Positions 52,381 through 63,605 are shown, numbered from the stretch's first letter. The stretch: DNA of 64,000 nucleotides from Deinococcus sp. AB2017081 (GCF_034440735.1 NZ_CP140098.1:2101501-2165500), one strand, 5' to 3'. Numbers and translations: made by a program. Notes: generated by a model from the sequence alone, not told the origin.

Positions 52381-52394
52381 ATGGAAGCGGTTCA
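52381..52394 (+). promoter_or_regulatory. LacI-type operator in the malE leader
   Basis: ATGGAAGCGGTTCA contains the GAAGCGGTTC core, palindromic around the CG as in LacI-family sites. The identical 14 bp recurs upstream of pckA (58673-58686, opposite strand). Its position 80 bp downstream of the start suggests roadblock repression. Confidence 0.6.
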
Positions 52395-52428
52395 TTCTGT
52401 ACAGGACGCCGCTGAACGAAGGAGCCTC

Positions 52429-53613
52429 ATGAAGAGAATCGCCGTGACCGTGCTGTCTCTCGCCCTCGCCTCCCAGGCTGGCGCTGCCACCCTGACCGTG
52501 TGGTCGCACTTCGGTGGCCCGGAACTCACATGGCTCAAGGAGCAGGCCTCAGCGTTCCAGAAGAAGACCGGCAACCAGGTGAACATCGTCACCGTGCCGC
52601 TCGACCAGATGAAGGACAAGTTCATCCAGTCCGCCCCCAAGGGCCAGGGCCCGGACATGCTGCTGACCCTGCCGCATGACCAGCTCGGGGCGCTGGCCGC
52701 CGCCGGCGTGATCGAGCCGATGGACAAGTACGTGACCTCCAAGACGGACTTCGACAAGACTGCCGTGAACGCCATGACGTACAACGGCAAGCTGTTCGGC
52801 CTGCCCATGTACGCCGAGGCTGTCGCGGTCGTGTACAACAAGAAGCTCGTGCCGACGGCCCCCACCACGTGGGCCGAGTTCCTGAAAGTCGCGCAGACGA
52901 ACACCGGCAACGGGAAGTTCGGGTACCTGGCGGACCTCTCGAACGCGTACATGCAGTACGGCGTGATCAGCGCGTACGGCGGCTATGTCTTCAAGGCCAA
53001 CGGCGGCAGCCTGAACACCAAGGACGTCGGTCTGGCGAACGCCGGCGCCGACAAGGCCAGCGCGTTCCTCAACGACCTGCGGTACAAGTACAACCTCGTG
53101 CCGGAAGGCGTGGACGGCGGCGCGGCCAAGAGCGCGTTCGTGGACGGCCGCCTGGCGATGCTGCTCACCGGCCCGTGGGACATGGGGGACATCAAGAAGG
53201 CCGGCGTCGACTACGGCATCACGTCTTTCCCGACGCCTCCCGGCGCGACCGGCAAGTGGAGCCCCTTCGTGGGCGTGCAGGGCACCATGATCAACGCCTA
53301 CAGCAAGAACAAGGCCATCGCGGCCCAGTTCGCCAAGGCCGTCGCCGTGAGCGACGCGCAGGTGTCCTTCAACAAGGCCGGGGGCCGCATTCCCGTCAGC
53401 CTGAGCGCCCGCACCAAGCTCAAGGCCGACCCGGTCGTCGTGGGCTTCGGCAAGAGCATCTCGGCGGGCACCCCCATGCCCAACGTGCCGGCCATGGGCG
53501 CCGTGTGGGGACCGTGGAGCGCCGCGATCGCCCAGAGCGTCCAGAAGCCGAACCAGGACTACGGCTCGATCCTGAAGAAGGCCGTCACCGAAATCAACGG
53601 CAACATCAAGTAA
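52429..53613 (+). CDS. malE: Maltose/trehalose-type ABC sugar-binding protein
   Basis: 394 residues, extracytoplasmic sugar receptor. Signal peptide MKRIAVTVLSLALASQAGAA precedes TLTVWSHFGGPELTWLKEQASAFQKKTGNQVNIVTVPLDQMKDK, the type-1 binding-protein fold; ASP-type GPWDMGDIKKAGVDYGI also fits MalE. Ribosome site AAGGAG before ATG. Specific sugar (maltose, maltodextrin, trehalose) cannot be told. Followed by malF after a 225-bp gap with a terminator-like hairpin, so it is likely expressed more highly than the permeases. Confidence 0.88.
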   Translation: MKRIAVTVLSLALASQAGAATLTVWSHFGGPELTWLKEQASAFQKKTGNQVNIVTVPLDQMKDKFIQSAPKGQGPDMLLTLPHDQLGALAAAGVIEPMDKYVTSKTDFDKTAVNAMTYNGKLFGLPMYAEAVAVVYNKKLVPTAPTTWAEFLKVAQTNTGNGKFGYLADLSNAYMQYGVISAYGGYVFKANGGSLNTKDVGLANAGADKASAFLNDLRYKYNLVPEGVDGGAAKSAFVDGRLAMLLTGPWDMGDIKKAGVDYGITSFPTPPGATGKWSPFVGVQGTMINAYSKNKAIAAQFAKAVAVSDAQVSFNKAGGRIPVSLSARTKLKADPVVVGFGKSISAGTPMPNVPAMGAVWGPWSAAIAQSVQKPNQDYGSILKKAVTEINGNIK

Positions 53614-53645
53614 CCGGCAACGGATTACTGAGACGCCCAGCGGGA

Positions 53646-53671
53646 TTCCCGGCCATACCGGGAAAAAACGG
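53646..53671. repeat. Short interspersed repeat, copy 2 (first hairpin)
   Basis: TTCCCGG (53646-53652) and CCGGGAA (53658-53664) form a stem with loop CCATA; the 26-bp segment matches 12270-12295 at 23 positions. Directly precedes the larger hairpin. Confidence 0.45.
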
Positions 53672-53717
53672 CGGAATCCGTGCTTCGTTTCAACGAGGCA
53701 TGTGATTCCGCCGTTTT
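53665..53717 (+). terminator. Long hairpin terminator after the malE-type gene
   Basis: Perfect 14-bp arms AAAACGGCGGAATC (53665-53678) and GATTCCGCCGTTTT (53704-53717), with an internal smaller pair (TTCGT/ACGA) in the loop, ending in TTTTC. It probably stops or slows most transcripts after malE, letting some read on into malF. Confidence 0.85.
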
Positions 53718-53838
53718 CAATACAACGACCGACATGTGAGTAGCATGAAGGTGGTATTGAACCATTGATCTGGCGGGTATTGCGTCGCGGCAGGGTTCAA
53801 TTCATGATGAATGCACCATTTTCGAAGGGGAGGAATTG

Positions 53839-55254
53839 ATGATAGAGACCATGACACCGCCGGCGGCAGCGGCACGGCGGCCCACGGTGCCGCCGGCCGG
53901 GACGCGCGGCGTGCTCATCGCCATCGGCGTCCTGCTGGTCATGCTCGGTGTTGCCGCACTGGTCGGGTGGGCGATCTCGTCCGTGACCAGTCAGGTGTGG
54001 GCCGCCGCGCCACCGTACCTGATCCTGGTCTGGGTCGTCGTCGCGCTGCTCGTGCTGATGCCGCTGACCTACCGGCTGGTTCCATGGATCGCCAACTGGT
54101 ACTACCTGTTTCCGGCGCTGGTGTTCATCCTGGCGTTTACGGTGCTGCCGGTCGTGCTGACCGTCAATTACGCCTTCACGAACTACAGTGGCGAGAACAG
54201 CGGGAACCCCGACAGCGGCGTACGCACCGGCGCGACTGTCAGCGCCGACCGCCGCACCGTCACCCTGGCCGATCTGCCGGAGGGCCAGACCCTCCAGACC
54301 TACCTGAAGTGCCGTTCGGCCACCTGCCGCGGCGACACCGTCATCCTGTACGACGAGGACGCCTCGGTGCCGGTTCGGGCGAAGGTTCAGAGCGTGGCGG
54401 GCACGGCCATCACGCTGCAGAACGCGGTGCCTCAGTCGCTGGAGGTCGCCAACGCCACGCGCCTGAACCGCTATGAGCGCGTGGGCCTGCGGAACTTCCA
54501 GGACATCTTCGCCCGCGCCAGCCGGGCGCTGTGGCCGGTCTTCGTGTGGACGGTGATCTTCGCGCTGGGCACGGTCATCCTGAACACCCTGGCGGGCCTG
54601 ATCCTGGGCATCCTGCTGTTCAACAAGAGGCTCAAGGGCCGCAACATCTACCGCACGCTGCTGTTCCTGCCGTGGGCGATTCCGGCGGTGATCAGCGTGC
54701 AGATGTGGGTGGCGCTGTTCAACCAGCAGTTCGGCATCGTGAACAAGTCGCTGGGCCTGCTGGGCTTCGCGGCGGTGCCGTGGCTCGGTGATCCGCTGTG
54801 GGCCAAGGTGAGCATCCTGCTGGTGAACCTGTGGCTGGGCTTCCCGTATATGATGACCGCCACCATCTCGGCCCTGGCGACCATCAATGAGGATCTGTAC
54901 GAGGCGGCCAGCATCGACGGTGCGAGCCGCTGGCAGCAGATCACCAACATCACGTTGCCACTGCTGCGCACGTCGTTCACGCCGATCATGCTCTCGGCCT
55001 TCGCGTTCAACTTCAACAACTTCGGGATCATCTATCTGCTCACGGCCGGCGGCCCCGCCCAGGAAGGTCGGGAGAGCACCGCGCAGAGCACCGACATCCT
55101 GCTGTCGTGGGGCTACAACACGGCCTTCGCGAGCAGCGGCGGGCAGAACTACGCCCTGGCCAGCGCCATCGCCCTGATCATCTTCTTCCTGACCCTCGCC
55201 ATCAGTCTCGTGAACTTCAAGGCGGCCGGCGTGTTCGAGGAGGCCCGCAAGTGA
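53839..55254 (+). CDS. malF: Sugar ABC transporter permease, MalF-like
   Basis: 471 residues. About three N-terminal hydrophobic segments (about residues 23-110) precede a periplasmic P2-like domain (about 112-205), then a set of helices with the EAA loop [22 protein letters not shown]. Start ATG 53839 sits after AGGGGAGG; a TTG 3 nt upstream also opens the frame. Overlaps malG by 4 nt. Assigned from family and neighbour genes; the sugar is unknown. Confidence 0.88.
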   Translation: MIETMTPPAAAARRPTVPPAGTRGVLIAIGVLLVMLGVAALVGWAISSVTSQVWAAAPPYLILVWVVVALLVLMPLTYRLVPWIANWYYLFPALVFILAFTVLPVVLTVNYAFTNYSGENSGNPDSGVRTGATVSADRRTVTLADLPEGQTLQTYLKCRSATCRGDTVILYDEDASVPVRAKVQSVAGTAITLQNAVPQSLEVANATRLNRYERVGLRNFQDIFARASRALWPVFVWTVIFALGTVILNTLAGLILGILLFNKRLKGRNIYRTLLFLPWAIPAVISVQMWVALFNQQFGIVNKSLGLLGFAAVPWLGDPLWAKVSILLVNLWLGFPYMMTATISALATINEDLYEAASIDGASRWQQITNITLPLLRTSFTPIMLSAFAFNFNNFGIIYLLTAGGPAQEGRESTAQSTDILLSWGYNTAFASSGGQNYALASAIALIIFFLTLAISLVNFKAAGVFEEARK

Positions 55255-56633
55255 CCACCGCGCCCCAGAAGTCCACGCCGTCCCTGCCGCCCGGCGGTTA
55301 TGTCCACCGCGAACCCAGCGCCCTGCGCCGCGCTGCGCCGTGGATCGTCGTGGCGGCACTCGTCATCGGGTTCATCGTGCTCGGTGCGGCGCTGTCGCGC
55401 AACATGCAGGGGCGACCCAAGAGCTTCACCATCTACTTTGTGGAACGCGGCTGGGTGCGCTTCCTGCTGTTCCTGCTGGCGGCCAGCGGCGTCCTGGCGC
55501 TGCTGAGTCTGGCCGGGCAGAAGATCGGGGAGGCGCGCACGGGTCGCAAGATCAGTTACCTGGCCGTGCTGGGCGACCAGCTCACCCACCTCTTCCTGAT
55601 CCTGGTCGTGCTGGTGGCGGTCTATCCGCTGTTCTACGTCGTGATCGCCGCGTTCGACCCCCGAAACTCGCTGTTCGCGTTCCCGGACTTCAGCAACCCG
55701 AACATCCTGTACCGCACGGGCCTGCTGCCGAACCTGCAGGTGCTCAGTCTCGAGAACTATGGCCGCCTGTTCGACGGCCTGACCGTGCCCGGCTGGCAGG
55801 TCGTGCTGGCCGTGATCGGAGGCGCGGCCCTGGCGGCCCTGCTGATCATGGCCCTGATGACCCGCCTGGGCCGCGACAGCGTGGGACTGACCCGGACACG
55901 CACGTGGACCATGCGGATCCTGGTGGCCGCACTGGCCGTGATCGTGCTGTTCATGACCCCGGCCCAGTTCACCGGCCAGGGCAACGAGAGCAAGTTCCTG
56001 CTGTCGGTGCGCAACACGCTGTTCGTGTCCGGCCTGACCGGGCTGCTCGCCATCCTGCTCTCGACGACCGCCGGCTACGCCATGGCGCGGCTGCGCTTCC
56101 CCGGCCGCTTCCAGATGCTGCTGTTCTTCATCTTCATCCAGATGTTCCCGGTGTTCCTGGCGCTGGTCGCCGTGTACACCCTGATGGTGCTCCTGGGCCT
56201 CACGAACACCTTCACGGGCCTGATCCTGGCGTACTCCGGGGGAGCAATCGCCTTCAACACCTGGATCTTCAAGGGCTACGTGGAATCCCTGCCCGAATCG
56301 CTGGAAGAGGCCGCCATGGTCGACGGGGCCACCCGCTGGCAGACCTTCCTGAGGGTGGTGCTGCCGCTGTCAGGCGGGATCCTGGTGTTCATCTTCCTGA
56401 ACCAGTTCATCGGCACGTACGCCGAATTCATCCTGGCCAACGTCCTGCTCACCGGCGTCGAGAAATGGACGGTCGGCGTGATGCTGCTGTCCTTCACGTC
56501 CGGGCAGTTCAGCACCAAGTGGGGTATCTTCGCCGCCGCCGCCACGCTGGGGGCGCTGCCGATCGTGGCGCTGTTCTATGGCTTCCAGCAGTTCTTCGTC
56601 GGCGGCGCGGTCGCCGGGGGCGTCAAGGAGTAG
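55251..56633 (+). CDS. malG: Sugar ABC transporter permease, MalG-like
   Basis: 460 residues, longer than the roughly 280-residue E. coli MalG. Extra N-terminal helices (about residues 29-52, 65-85) and a long segment with [24 protein letters not shown] precede the standard core. The EAA loop is [32 protein letters not shown]. Ends with [13 protein letters not shown], the usual MalG tail. GTG start overlaps malF. The ATPase (MalK/MsmX type) is not in the window, so a shared ATPase elsewhere is likely. Confidence 0.88.
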   Translation: MTTAPQKSTPSLPPGGYVHREPSALRRAAPWIVVAALVIGFIVLGAALSRNMQGRPKSFTIYFVERGWVRFLLFLLAASGVLALLSLAGQKIGEARTGRKISYLAVLGDQLTHLFLILVVLVAVYPLFYVVIAAFDPRNSLFAFPDFSNPNILYRTGLLPNLQVLSLENYGRLFDGLTVPGWQVVLAVIGGAALAALLIMALMTRLGRDSVGLTRTRTWTMRILVAALAVIVLFMTPAQFTGQGNESKFLLSVRNTLFVSGLTGLLAILLSTTAGYAMARLRFPGRFQMLLFFIFIQMFPVFLALVAVYTLMVLLGLTNTFTGLILAYSGGAIAFNTWIFKGYVESLPESLEEAAMVDGATRWQTFLRVVLPLSGGILVFIFLNQFIGTYAEFILANVLLTGVEKWTVGVMLLSFTSGQFSTKWGIFAAAATLGALPIVALFYGFQQFFVGGAVAGGVKE

Positions 56634-56645
56634 GCCGGCACACGG

Positions 56646-56888
56646 TCAGCCGGGGGGCCGCGTTCTGTCGGCCCCCTGATCCATGATCGGGGCCGGCGCA
56701 AGGGTGACGGTCACGGCGGCGGCCAGCAGCAGCAGTCCGGAGGCCACCGCGACATTCGCCAGAGCAACGCCCGCGAGCAGGGCGAACAGCACCGCTGCCA
56801 GCGAACGGGTTCGCGCGGCGTCGGGATCGGCTGGTGTGGGCGCGGTTGCAGGGGTGGGCTGGGGTTCCGGGCGGTTCAGGACGGTCAT
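56646..56888 (-). CDS. Small two-helix membrane protein
   Basis: 80 residues: a Pro/Ala-rich polar N-terminus and two hydrophobic stretches (SLAAVLFALLAGVALANVAV, LLLLAAAVTVTLAPAP). No recognised domain. The GGAGG 5 nt upstream supports the ATG at 56888 over the one at 56900. It lies between the convergent malG and pckA-terminator region and may be independently expressed. Confidence 0.55.
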   Translation of the reverse strand: MTVLNRPEPQPTPATAPTPADPDAARTRSLAAVLFALLAGVALANVAVASGLLLLAAAVTVTLAPAPIMDQGADRTRPPG

Positions 56889-56964
56889 CGTTGCCTCCAT
56901 GTCTGCTGGTGCCGGGTGGGTGCAGTCATGGTGACCGGTCTCTGTCAGCGCAGGGTCAACAGGG

Positions 56965-56996
56965 CGGAGGCGGTGGCGTGATCGCCACCGCCTCCG
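56965..56996 (-). terminator. pckA terminator
   Basis: Perfect 14-bp stem CGGAGGCGGTGGCG (56965-56978) and its complement (56983-56996) with a TGAT loop, 17 nt after the pckA stop on the minus strand. No T run, but stem strength suggests function. Confidence 0.7.
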
Positions 56997-57013
56997 TCAG
57001 GTCGTGCTCTGGC

Positions 57014-58600
<1,587 letters not shown>

Positions 58601-58672
58601 GGGACTCCTCGGAAGATCACGGGCATGGCCCGGCGGGAACGTGAACAGAGGTACAGAGTCCAGTGTCCACAG

Positions 58673-58686
58673 TGAACCGCTTCCAT
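58673..58686 (-). promoter_or_regulatory. LacI-type operator upstream of pckA
   Basis: On the minus strand reads ATGGAAGCGGTTCA, identical over 14 bp to the element in the malE leader (52381-52394). It falls between candidate -35 and -10 boxes, where a bound repressor would block initiation. Confidence 0.6.
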
Positions 58687-58938
58687 CCCAAGCCCTTTTT
58701 GTCACAACGCCGGGAACACCGTGCCCGTTTCCGCACGTTTCACCGCGCAGATCCCCTGGATTTAGGGTAGCGCAGCGGCGCCGGATTGCGTGTTCTGCAG
58801 TGTGCCGGCCCAGCATTTTGACCTCCTGCTCGCCATGAACTCATGACACTAATGGTGTCCATGCTGAAGAGACAGTCGTACGGCGGTGCGGCAACTGCGG
58901 TCACCGGACAGGAGTGCCCACCCACCGGGCGGACGGCG

Positions 58939-58971
58939 GGCGGGGAGGAGTGGCCATCACTCCTCCCCGCC
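58939..58971 (-). terminator. Terminator of the coiled-coil protein gene
   Basis: Perfect 14-bp stem GGCGGGGAGGAGTG (58939-58952) and CACTCCTCCCCGCC (58958-58971), loop GCCAT, 15 nt past the stop. Confidence 0.75.
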
Positions 58972-58985
58972 TGCTGGTACCGCAC

Positions 58986-60074
58986 TCAGTTCTTGCTGGC
59001 GTCGCTTCTGCCGGGATCCCGGCCCGGTTCGCCCGCCGGCGGGGTGGGTTGGGTCGGCTGGGCCGGGGCGGACGCCGCGGCCGTTCCGACCTGGGCAGTC
59101 GCGGCGGCGGCCGGCGGCGCTTTGGGTTCCTCCAGCCGTTCCATCCACACCGATCCCACGATGTTGCGCACGTTCCGTCCTGCCTGGTGCAGCGCCTCGG
59201 CGGCCTCAGGGCTGACACGGCCCACGGCGCTCAGGATGCCCTGCCGGGCCACCGGCACGCGGGCGAGGACGACTGCGCCGGTGCCCAGCAGGATGGCGGC
59301 GGTCAGGGCGCCGCCGGGCCGGCTGCTGCGGTCGTCCCGGCGGGCGCGCTTGGCCTGCGTTTCCAGCACCTTCAGTTCGCGGCCAAGATCCTTCTGCAGA
59401 CCGGCGACCCTGCGATCCACGGCGCGTTCCAGCTTCTGCGGGTTCCACTCGCGGCGGGCCGAACGCAGTGACTTCTCAGCGTCCCTGCGGGCGCGGGCCA
59501 CGGTCTTCTCGGCCTGCCGGCGGCGGCTCTCCAGCGTGTCGGCGCCTTCGCCCAGCACCTCGTGGACACGCTCCTGCACGCCGGCCAGCAGGCCGAGCCC
59601 GGCCCCCTGCGCCTGCGACAGCGCGGGCTTGACCACGTCGTCCAGGGTGCCGGCGGCCGTCTTGCGGGCCGACTCCAGGGCCTTGCCGGCGTGACGGCGG
59701 GTCTGCTGCGTGGCCGCGCCCGCCGTGCCGATCAGGCCAGAGGCGTTGTCCTGGGCGACGTGGGCCAGCGCCCCCGCGGTCTCACGGGCGGTGTCCAGCA
59801 GGGCGTGGGCCCGCACCGGAGCCTCCTCGCGCAGGGTCTCCAGGCCGGCGGCGCTGCGGCGGGTGGCCTCGCTCGCCAGTTCCTGTGCGTGCAGGGCGGC
59901 CTGGGCCAGTGCCGGCTTCACGCGGTCGTCCAGGGTGGTGCCCGCTCCATGCCACGCCTGCGCGGTGGCGTCCACCACGGCGCGGCGGGTGTCACGGCTC
60001 AGGGCGAGAGCGGCGAGGCCGCCCAGCAGGATGAGGCTGCGCTTGCTGACGCCGCCGGTTGCATCGTTGGTCAT
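58986..60074 (-). CDS. Ala/Arg-rich coiled-coil membrane protein of unknown function
   Basis: 362 residues. An N-terminal hydrophobic segment (RSLILLGGLAALAL, about 12-25) is followed by a long amphipathic helical region rich in Ala, Arg, Glu and Leu (DDRVKPALAQAALHAQELASEATRRSAAGLETL and similar, about 45-250), a second hydrophobic patch (GGALTAAILLGTGAVVLA, about 265-285) and a Pro/Ala-rich tail. The pattern resembles apolipoprotein-like or late-embryogenesis-type helices, but no family is sure. RBS GGAGA before ATG 60074. Promoter: TACAAT (60169-60174, minus strand), leader about 90 nt. Confidence 0.7.
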   Translation of the reverse strand: MTNDATGGVSKRSLILLGGLAALALSRDTRRAVVDATAQAWHGAGTTLDDRVKPALAQAALHAQELASEATRRSAAGLETLREEAPVRAHALLDTARETAGALAHVAQDNASGLIGTAGAATQQTRRHAGKALESARKTAAGTLDDVVKPALSQAQGAGLGLLAGVQERVHEVLGEGADTLESRRRQAEKTVARARRDAEKSLRSARREWNPQKLERAVDRRVAGLQKDLGRELKVLETQAKRARRDDRSSRPGGALTAAILLGTGAVVLARVPVARQGILSAVGRVSPEAAEALHQAGRNVRNIVGSVWMERLEEPKAPPAAAATAQVGTAAASAPAQPTQPTPPAGEPGRDPGRSDASKN

Positions 60075-60304
60075 GTGGTCTCCTTGTCGCCGGCCCGGGC
60101 CGAAGGGGCGTCCGAGCAGCGGTCCTGCCCGGCATTGTCTGTCCGGAGGCCAGTACGAGTGTGGGGGCATTGTAACGACGTATTCATAATCCCGGTTCCG
60201 GGCACGTCCTGGAGGAGTCGTCGAGCTTCGCCGCCGCACGCGGTCGGCCGTGGATTGAGACGCCGTTCCCGGCAGGAGCACGCGCAGGCATTACACTCGG
60301 ACAC

Positions 60305-61978
60305 GTGACCCGCAAGGCCCGCGCTGCCCGCGTTCCCGAAGCCCCCGCCGCGCCCCCGCCCCCGGCCGGGCCGCTGCTGGGGCGGCTGGAAGTCCGGAAC
60401 CTGGCGACCATCCGTGAACTGACCCTGGAACTCGAGGACGGGTTCACGGTCTTCACGGGTGAGACCGGGGCAGGCAAGAGCATCATCGTGGACGCCCTGG
60501 GCCTGCTGCTGGGCGCCCGGTCGAACACCGACCTGATCCGCACGGGCGAGGAGCACCTGCTCGTCACCGGCTTCTGGGACGAGGACGCCGCGAGCCGCAA
60601 GGTGAACAGCCAGGGCCGCAGCACGGCCCGGCTGGACGGCGAGGTCGTGACGGTGCGGGAACTCCAGGACTGGGCCCAGCAGCGCCTGACCATCCACTGG
60701 CAGCACAGTGCGGTCAGCCTGCTCAGCCCGGCCAACCAGCGGGCCCTGCTGGACAAGCAGGTGCCGGCCGACCTGGACGCCTACGTGGGCGCGTACCGGG
60801 CGTGGCAGGAGGCCCGGGCGCGCCTGGAGACCCTGCGCTCGACCCAGCGTGAACGGGCCCGGCAGATCGACCTGCTCCAGTTCCAGGCCGACGAGATCGC
60901 GGAGATCGCCCCCCAGGCCGGCGAGGAGGAACCGCTCCAGACCGACCTGAACCGGCTGGCGAACCTCGACACCATCGCCCAGGGGGCGGCACTGGCCCTG
61001 AACCTGATCGTCGATGCCGACGAGAACGCGGTCGGCTACCTGTCCGAGGCGATCCGTGCGCTGAATGCCGGTGCCCGGTACGACCCGGTCAGTGCGGCCC
61101 TCCAGACCGAACTCCGGACGGCGCTGGACGGGATCCAGGCGGTGGCGGGCGAGCTGCGCTCGGTCGCCGACAGCAACGCCCCGGATCCGGAGGAACTGGC
61201 GCGCGTCGAGGCCCGGCTGGGGGCGCTGGGCCGCCTGCGGGCCAAATACGGGCCCGGTCTGGACGACGTGCTGGCCTTCCACATCCAGGTGCAGGACGAA
61301 CTGGCGACCCTGACCCGTGACGAACTCGATGCCGGCACCCTGGACCACGAGGTCGAGCGTCTGCACGCCGGGGTGCTCGCCGCCGGCCGGGCGCTCGACG
61401 GGGCCCGGGTCACGCGGGCCGGGCCGCTCGCCGCGCAGCTCGTGGGCGTGATCCGTGAACTGGGCATGCCGCATGCGCGGCTCGAGTTCCGGGTGGAACC
61501 CACCCCGGAACCCACCACCCACGGCATCAGCGACGTGACCCTGTATTTCACGGCCAACCCCGGTGAGGATCTGGCGCCCCTGGCCGACGTCGCCTCCGGC
61601 GGCGAGCTGTCGCGCGTCATGCTCGCCATCAGCACCGTGCTGGGGGCCGACACGCCGGCGGTCGTCTTCGACGAGGTCGATGCCGGGATCGGCGGCAGCG
61701 CCGCGTCCGCCGTGGCCGATCAGCTGCGCCGGCTCGCGCGCACGCGTCAGGTGTTCGTCGTGACGCACCTCGCACAGATCGCGGCGCGTGCCGACCAGCA
61801 CTACCGAGTGTCCAAACGGGTCGAGGACGGCCGGACGGTCAGCGCCGTGGAGCGCCTGGACGATGCGGCCCGCCTGGACGAGATCGCCCGGATGCTGAGC
61901 GGCAACACCTCCGAGGCGGCGCTGCGACACGCCCGCGAGCTGCTGGCGGGCACGACCGGCTCCGTGTCCACGCCATAG
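60305..61978 (+). CDS. recN: DNA repair ATPase RecN
   Basis: 557 residues, SMC-like protein for double-strand-break repair. Walker A GETGAGKS (52-59), ABC signature VASGGELSRVMLAI, Walker B VVFDEVDAGIGG and the coiled-coil middle (about 160-370). An extra Pro/Ala-rich N-terminus (VPEAPAAPPPPAGPLLG) precedes LEVRNLATIRELTLELEDGFTVFTG. GTG 60305 is 7 nt after TACACT (60292-60297). RecN is known to matter for Deinococcus repair; no RDRM is seen here. Confidence 0.95.
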   Translation: MTRKARAARVPEAPAAPPPPAGPLLGRLEVRNLATIRELTLELEDGFTVFTGETGAGKSIIVDALGLLLGARSNTDLIRTGEEHLLVTGFWDEDAASRKVNSQGRSTARLDGEVVTVRELQDWAQQRLTIHWQHSAVSLLSPANQRALLDKQVPADLDAYVGAYRAWQEARARLETLRSTQRERARQIDLLQFQADEIAEIAPQAGEEEPLQTDLNRLANLDTIAQGAALALNLIVDADENAVGYLSEAIRALNAGARYDPVSAALQTELRTALDGIQAVAGELRSVADSNAPDPEELARVEARLGALGRLRAKYGPGLDDVLAFHIQVQDELATLTRDELDAGTLDHEVERLHAGVLAAGRALDGARVTRAGPLAAQLVGVIRELGMPHARLEFRVEPTPEPTTHGISDVTLYFTANPGEDLAPLADVASGGELSRVMLAISTVLGADTPAVVFDEVDAGIGGSAASAVADQLRRLARTRQVFVVTHLAQIAARADQHYRVSKRVEDGRTVSAVERLDDAARLDEIARMLSGNTSEAALRHARELLAGTTGSVSTP

Positions 61979-62064
61979 CTCCTGGCGGGCGCGGCCGGAT
62001 CTGCGCCAAGATGCCTGTACGTGCTGCTCAGGAGACCGTCAGTGTCAGCGGGTACGCTGCGGGT

Positions 62065-63117
62065 ATGAAGCGAATCTCCGTGGCCCTGCTGCTCGTCGGT
62101 GCTGGTCTGACCGGCTGCCGCGCGACTGGCCCGGGCGCCCTCGACGTTCACGAGGCCGTGCTGTACGGGGCCGTGCAGGAGCATATCGTGTGGGTCTACG
62201 GCCCCTCCGATGCTGGCCGCTCGTCCATCACCATCGGCGGGCAGCAGGCCAGCGTGGGGGGCCCGCTCCCCGCCGGCGCGGTGCGCGGCACCCTGGGCAT
62301 CGACGGCCGCGCGACGTTCCGGGTCGCGTCGTGGCCCGCCACGGTCTCGTTCCGCGCCGCGCCGGCCACCGATGGCCGCGTGCAGGTCACGGACAGCGAT
62401 CCCGCCGTGCTGGCGGTCTACGCCACCGACGGCACGCGGTGGTCGAAACTGTCCGGCACGGGCGGCACCGTGACCGCCGCGCCGGCCACGACCCTGCGCG
62501 GGGCCGGCACCCTCACGGACGCCGAAGCCGACGCCGTGGGAACCGCGCTGCTGGGTCAGGGGCCGCTGTATGTGGCGGTGCTGGCCGAGGGCTCGCTGCC
62601 CGACGCGCCACTGGCGGTGGAGCCCACGCCGCGTGACTACCGGCGCACCGGCCTGTACGTCACGGCTCCCCTGGCGGCGACCCCCGCCGCGCCCTCATCC
62701 GCCCCCGGAGGCCGCGTGACCTACACCGTTCTCGGCAGCGGCACGAACGCCGCCGTTCCTTCGGCGACCATCCAGGTCGCCACCACCGCCTCCCAGGTGG
62801 CCGCCCTGTACGCCCAGGCCTATGGCCGCCAGACCAGCGCACCCGCCCCGGTCGCCGCGCAGGGCACCACGACCGTGGGCATCTTCCTGGGGCAGAAACC
62901 GACCGGCGGGTACGGCGTGCAGGTCGTGGGGGCCCGTGTGGCCCAGGGTGTCCTGACCGTGATCGCGCAGGTGCGGTCGCCCGGAGCCGGTGCGATCACC
63001 ACCCAGGCGCTGACCAGCCCGTGGACGCTGATCCAGGTGCCCGGTACGTATGCCGAGGTTCGGGTCGTGGACGAGACCGGTCGGCCGCTGCCGCAGGGCG
63101 GGGGAACCGACCGCTGA
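62065..63117 (+). CDS. Lipoprotein with PrcB-type C-terminal domain
   Basis: 350 residues. Lipobox LTGC (Cys18) in MKRISVALLLVGAGLTGC. The C-terminal part TTTVGIFLGQKPTGGYGVQVVGARVAQGVLTVIAQVRSPGAGAITTQALTSPWTLIQVPGTYAEVRVVD fits the PrcB_C domain associated with protease complexes. The N-terminal half is a beta-rich domain of unknown type. ATG 62065 is 6 nt after TACGCT (62053-62058). Confidence 0.75.
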   Translation: MKRISVALLLVGAGLTGCRATGPGALDVHEAVLYGAVQEHIVWVYGPSDAGRSSITIGGQQASVGGPLPAGAVRGTLGIDGRATFRVASWPATVSFRAAPATDGRVQVTDSDPAVLAVYATDGTRWSKLSGTGGTVTAAPATTLRGAGTLTDAEADAVGTALLGQGPLYVAVLAEGSLPDAPLAVEPTPRDYRRTGLYVTAPLAATPAAPSSAPGGRVTYTVLGSGTNAAVPSATIQVATTASQVAALYAQAYGRQTSAPAPVAAQGTTTVGIFLGQKPTGGYGVQVVGARVAQGVLTVIAQVRSPGAGAITTQALTSPWTLIQVPGTYAEVRVVDETGRPLPQGGGTDR

Positions 63118-63120
63118 CGG

Positions 63121-63537
63121 TCACGGGCGGCTGCGGCTCCGGCGCCCGGGTTCCGCGCGGCCGTCCACCCCGGGCCGGCCGGGCCCACCGACCAGCACCG
63201 CTGCACAGCCTGCCGCCAGCAGCACCGTGATCTCGACCGCCGGGGCCGGCAGCGCTCCGTGTGCCCAGCGGGCCGCGCCGATCAGCACGGTCACGCCGCC
63301 CAGCACGCCCGCCAGCCCCCGTGCGCCGACCCCGAGCAGCAGCAGCAGGCCGCCCAGCAGCTCCAGCGTGGCCGTGACCGGGGCCACCAACAGGGGCAGG
63401 GGCAGACCGGCCGCCGCGTACTGCCGGGTCACGCCGGTCAGTCCAGCCGAGAAGACCTTCTGCCAGCCGTGCATGACGAGGATGGCACCTGTGGCGATCC
63501 TCACGAGGGCCAGCGCCAGTTCCGGATGGGTCGGCAC
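63121..63537 (-). CDS. DoxX-family membrane protein
   Basis: 138 residues, four hydrophobic segments. LALALVRIATGAILVMHGWQKVFSAGL and ATLELLGGLLLLLGVGARGLAGVLGGVTVLIGAARW are typical of DoxX, possibly a quinol-linked or redox protein. GTG start 6 nt after minus-strand TACACT (63544-63549). Confidence 0.82.
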   Translation of the reverse strand: MPTHPELALALVRIATGAILVMHGWQKVFSAGLTGVTRQYAAAGLPLPLLVAPVTATLELLGGLLLLLGVGARGLAGVLGGVTVLIGAARWAHGALPAPAVEITVLLAAGCAAVLVGGPGRPGVDGRAEPGRRSRSRP

Positions 63538-63560
63538 CGATCCAGTGTAGCGGGTGACAG

Positions 63561-63588
63561 AAAACGGCGACCCCCGGAAGGGCCGCCG
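63561..63588 (-). terminator. Terminator of the BMP-family gene
   Basis: Minus-strand stem of CGGCGGCCC and GGGGGTCGCCG (63565-63588, imperfect) followed by TTTT (63561-63564), 18 nt past the stop. Confidence 0.7.
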
Positions 63589-63605
63589 CGTGGCAGACGC
63601 TGGAC

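Larger units (their letters stand above)
58601..58985. promoter_or_regulatory. pckA upstream region
   Basis: Minus strand: a LacI-type operator (TGAACCGCTTCCAT, 58673-58686, on the plus strand), an adjacent TTGGGA/GACACT pair at -35/-10-like spacing of 18 bp, an AGGAGG 5 nt before an in-frame ATG at 58816, and a GACAC-TAATG-GTGTC palindrome (58845-58859). The 58939-58971 hairpin belongs to the next gene. Confidence 0.6.

Noticed and set aside
60170..60187. RDRM-like TTATGAATACGTCGTTA near the coiled-coil gene promoter
   Set aside because: Only the outer TTATG arm and a few scattered bases match the 17-bp consensus.
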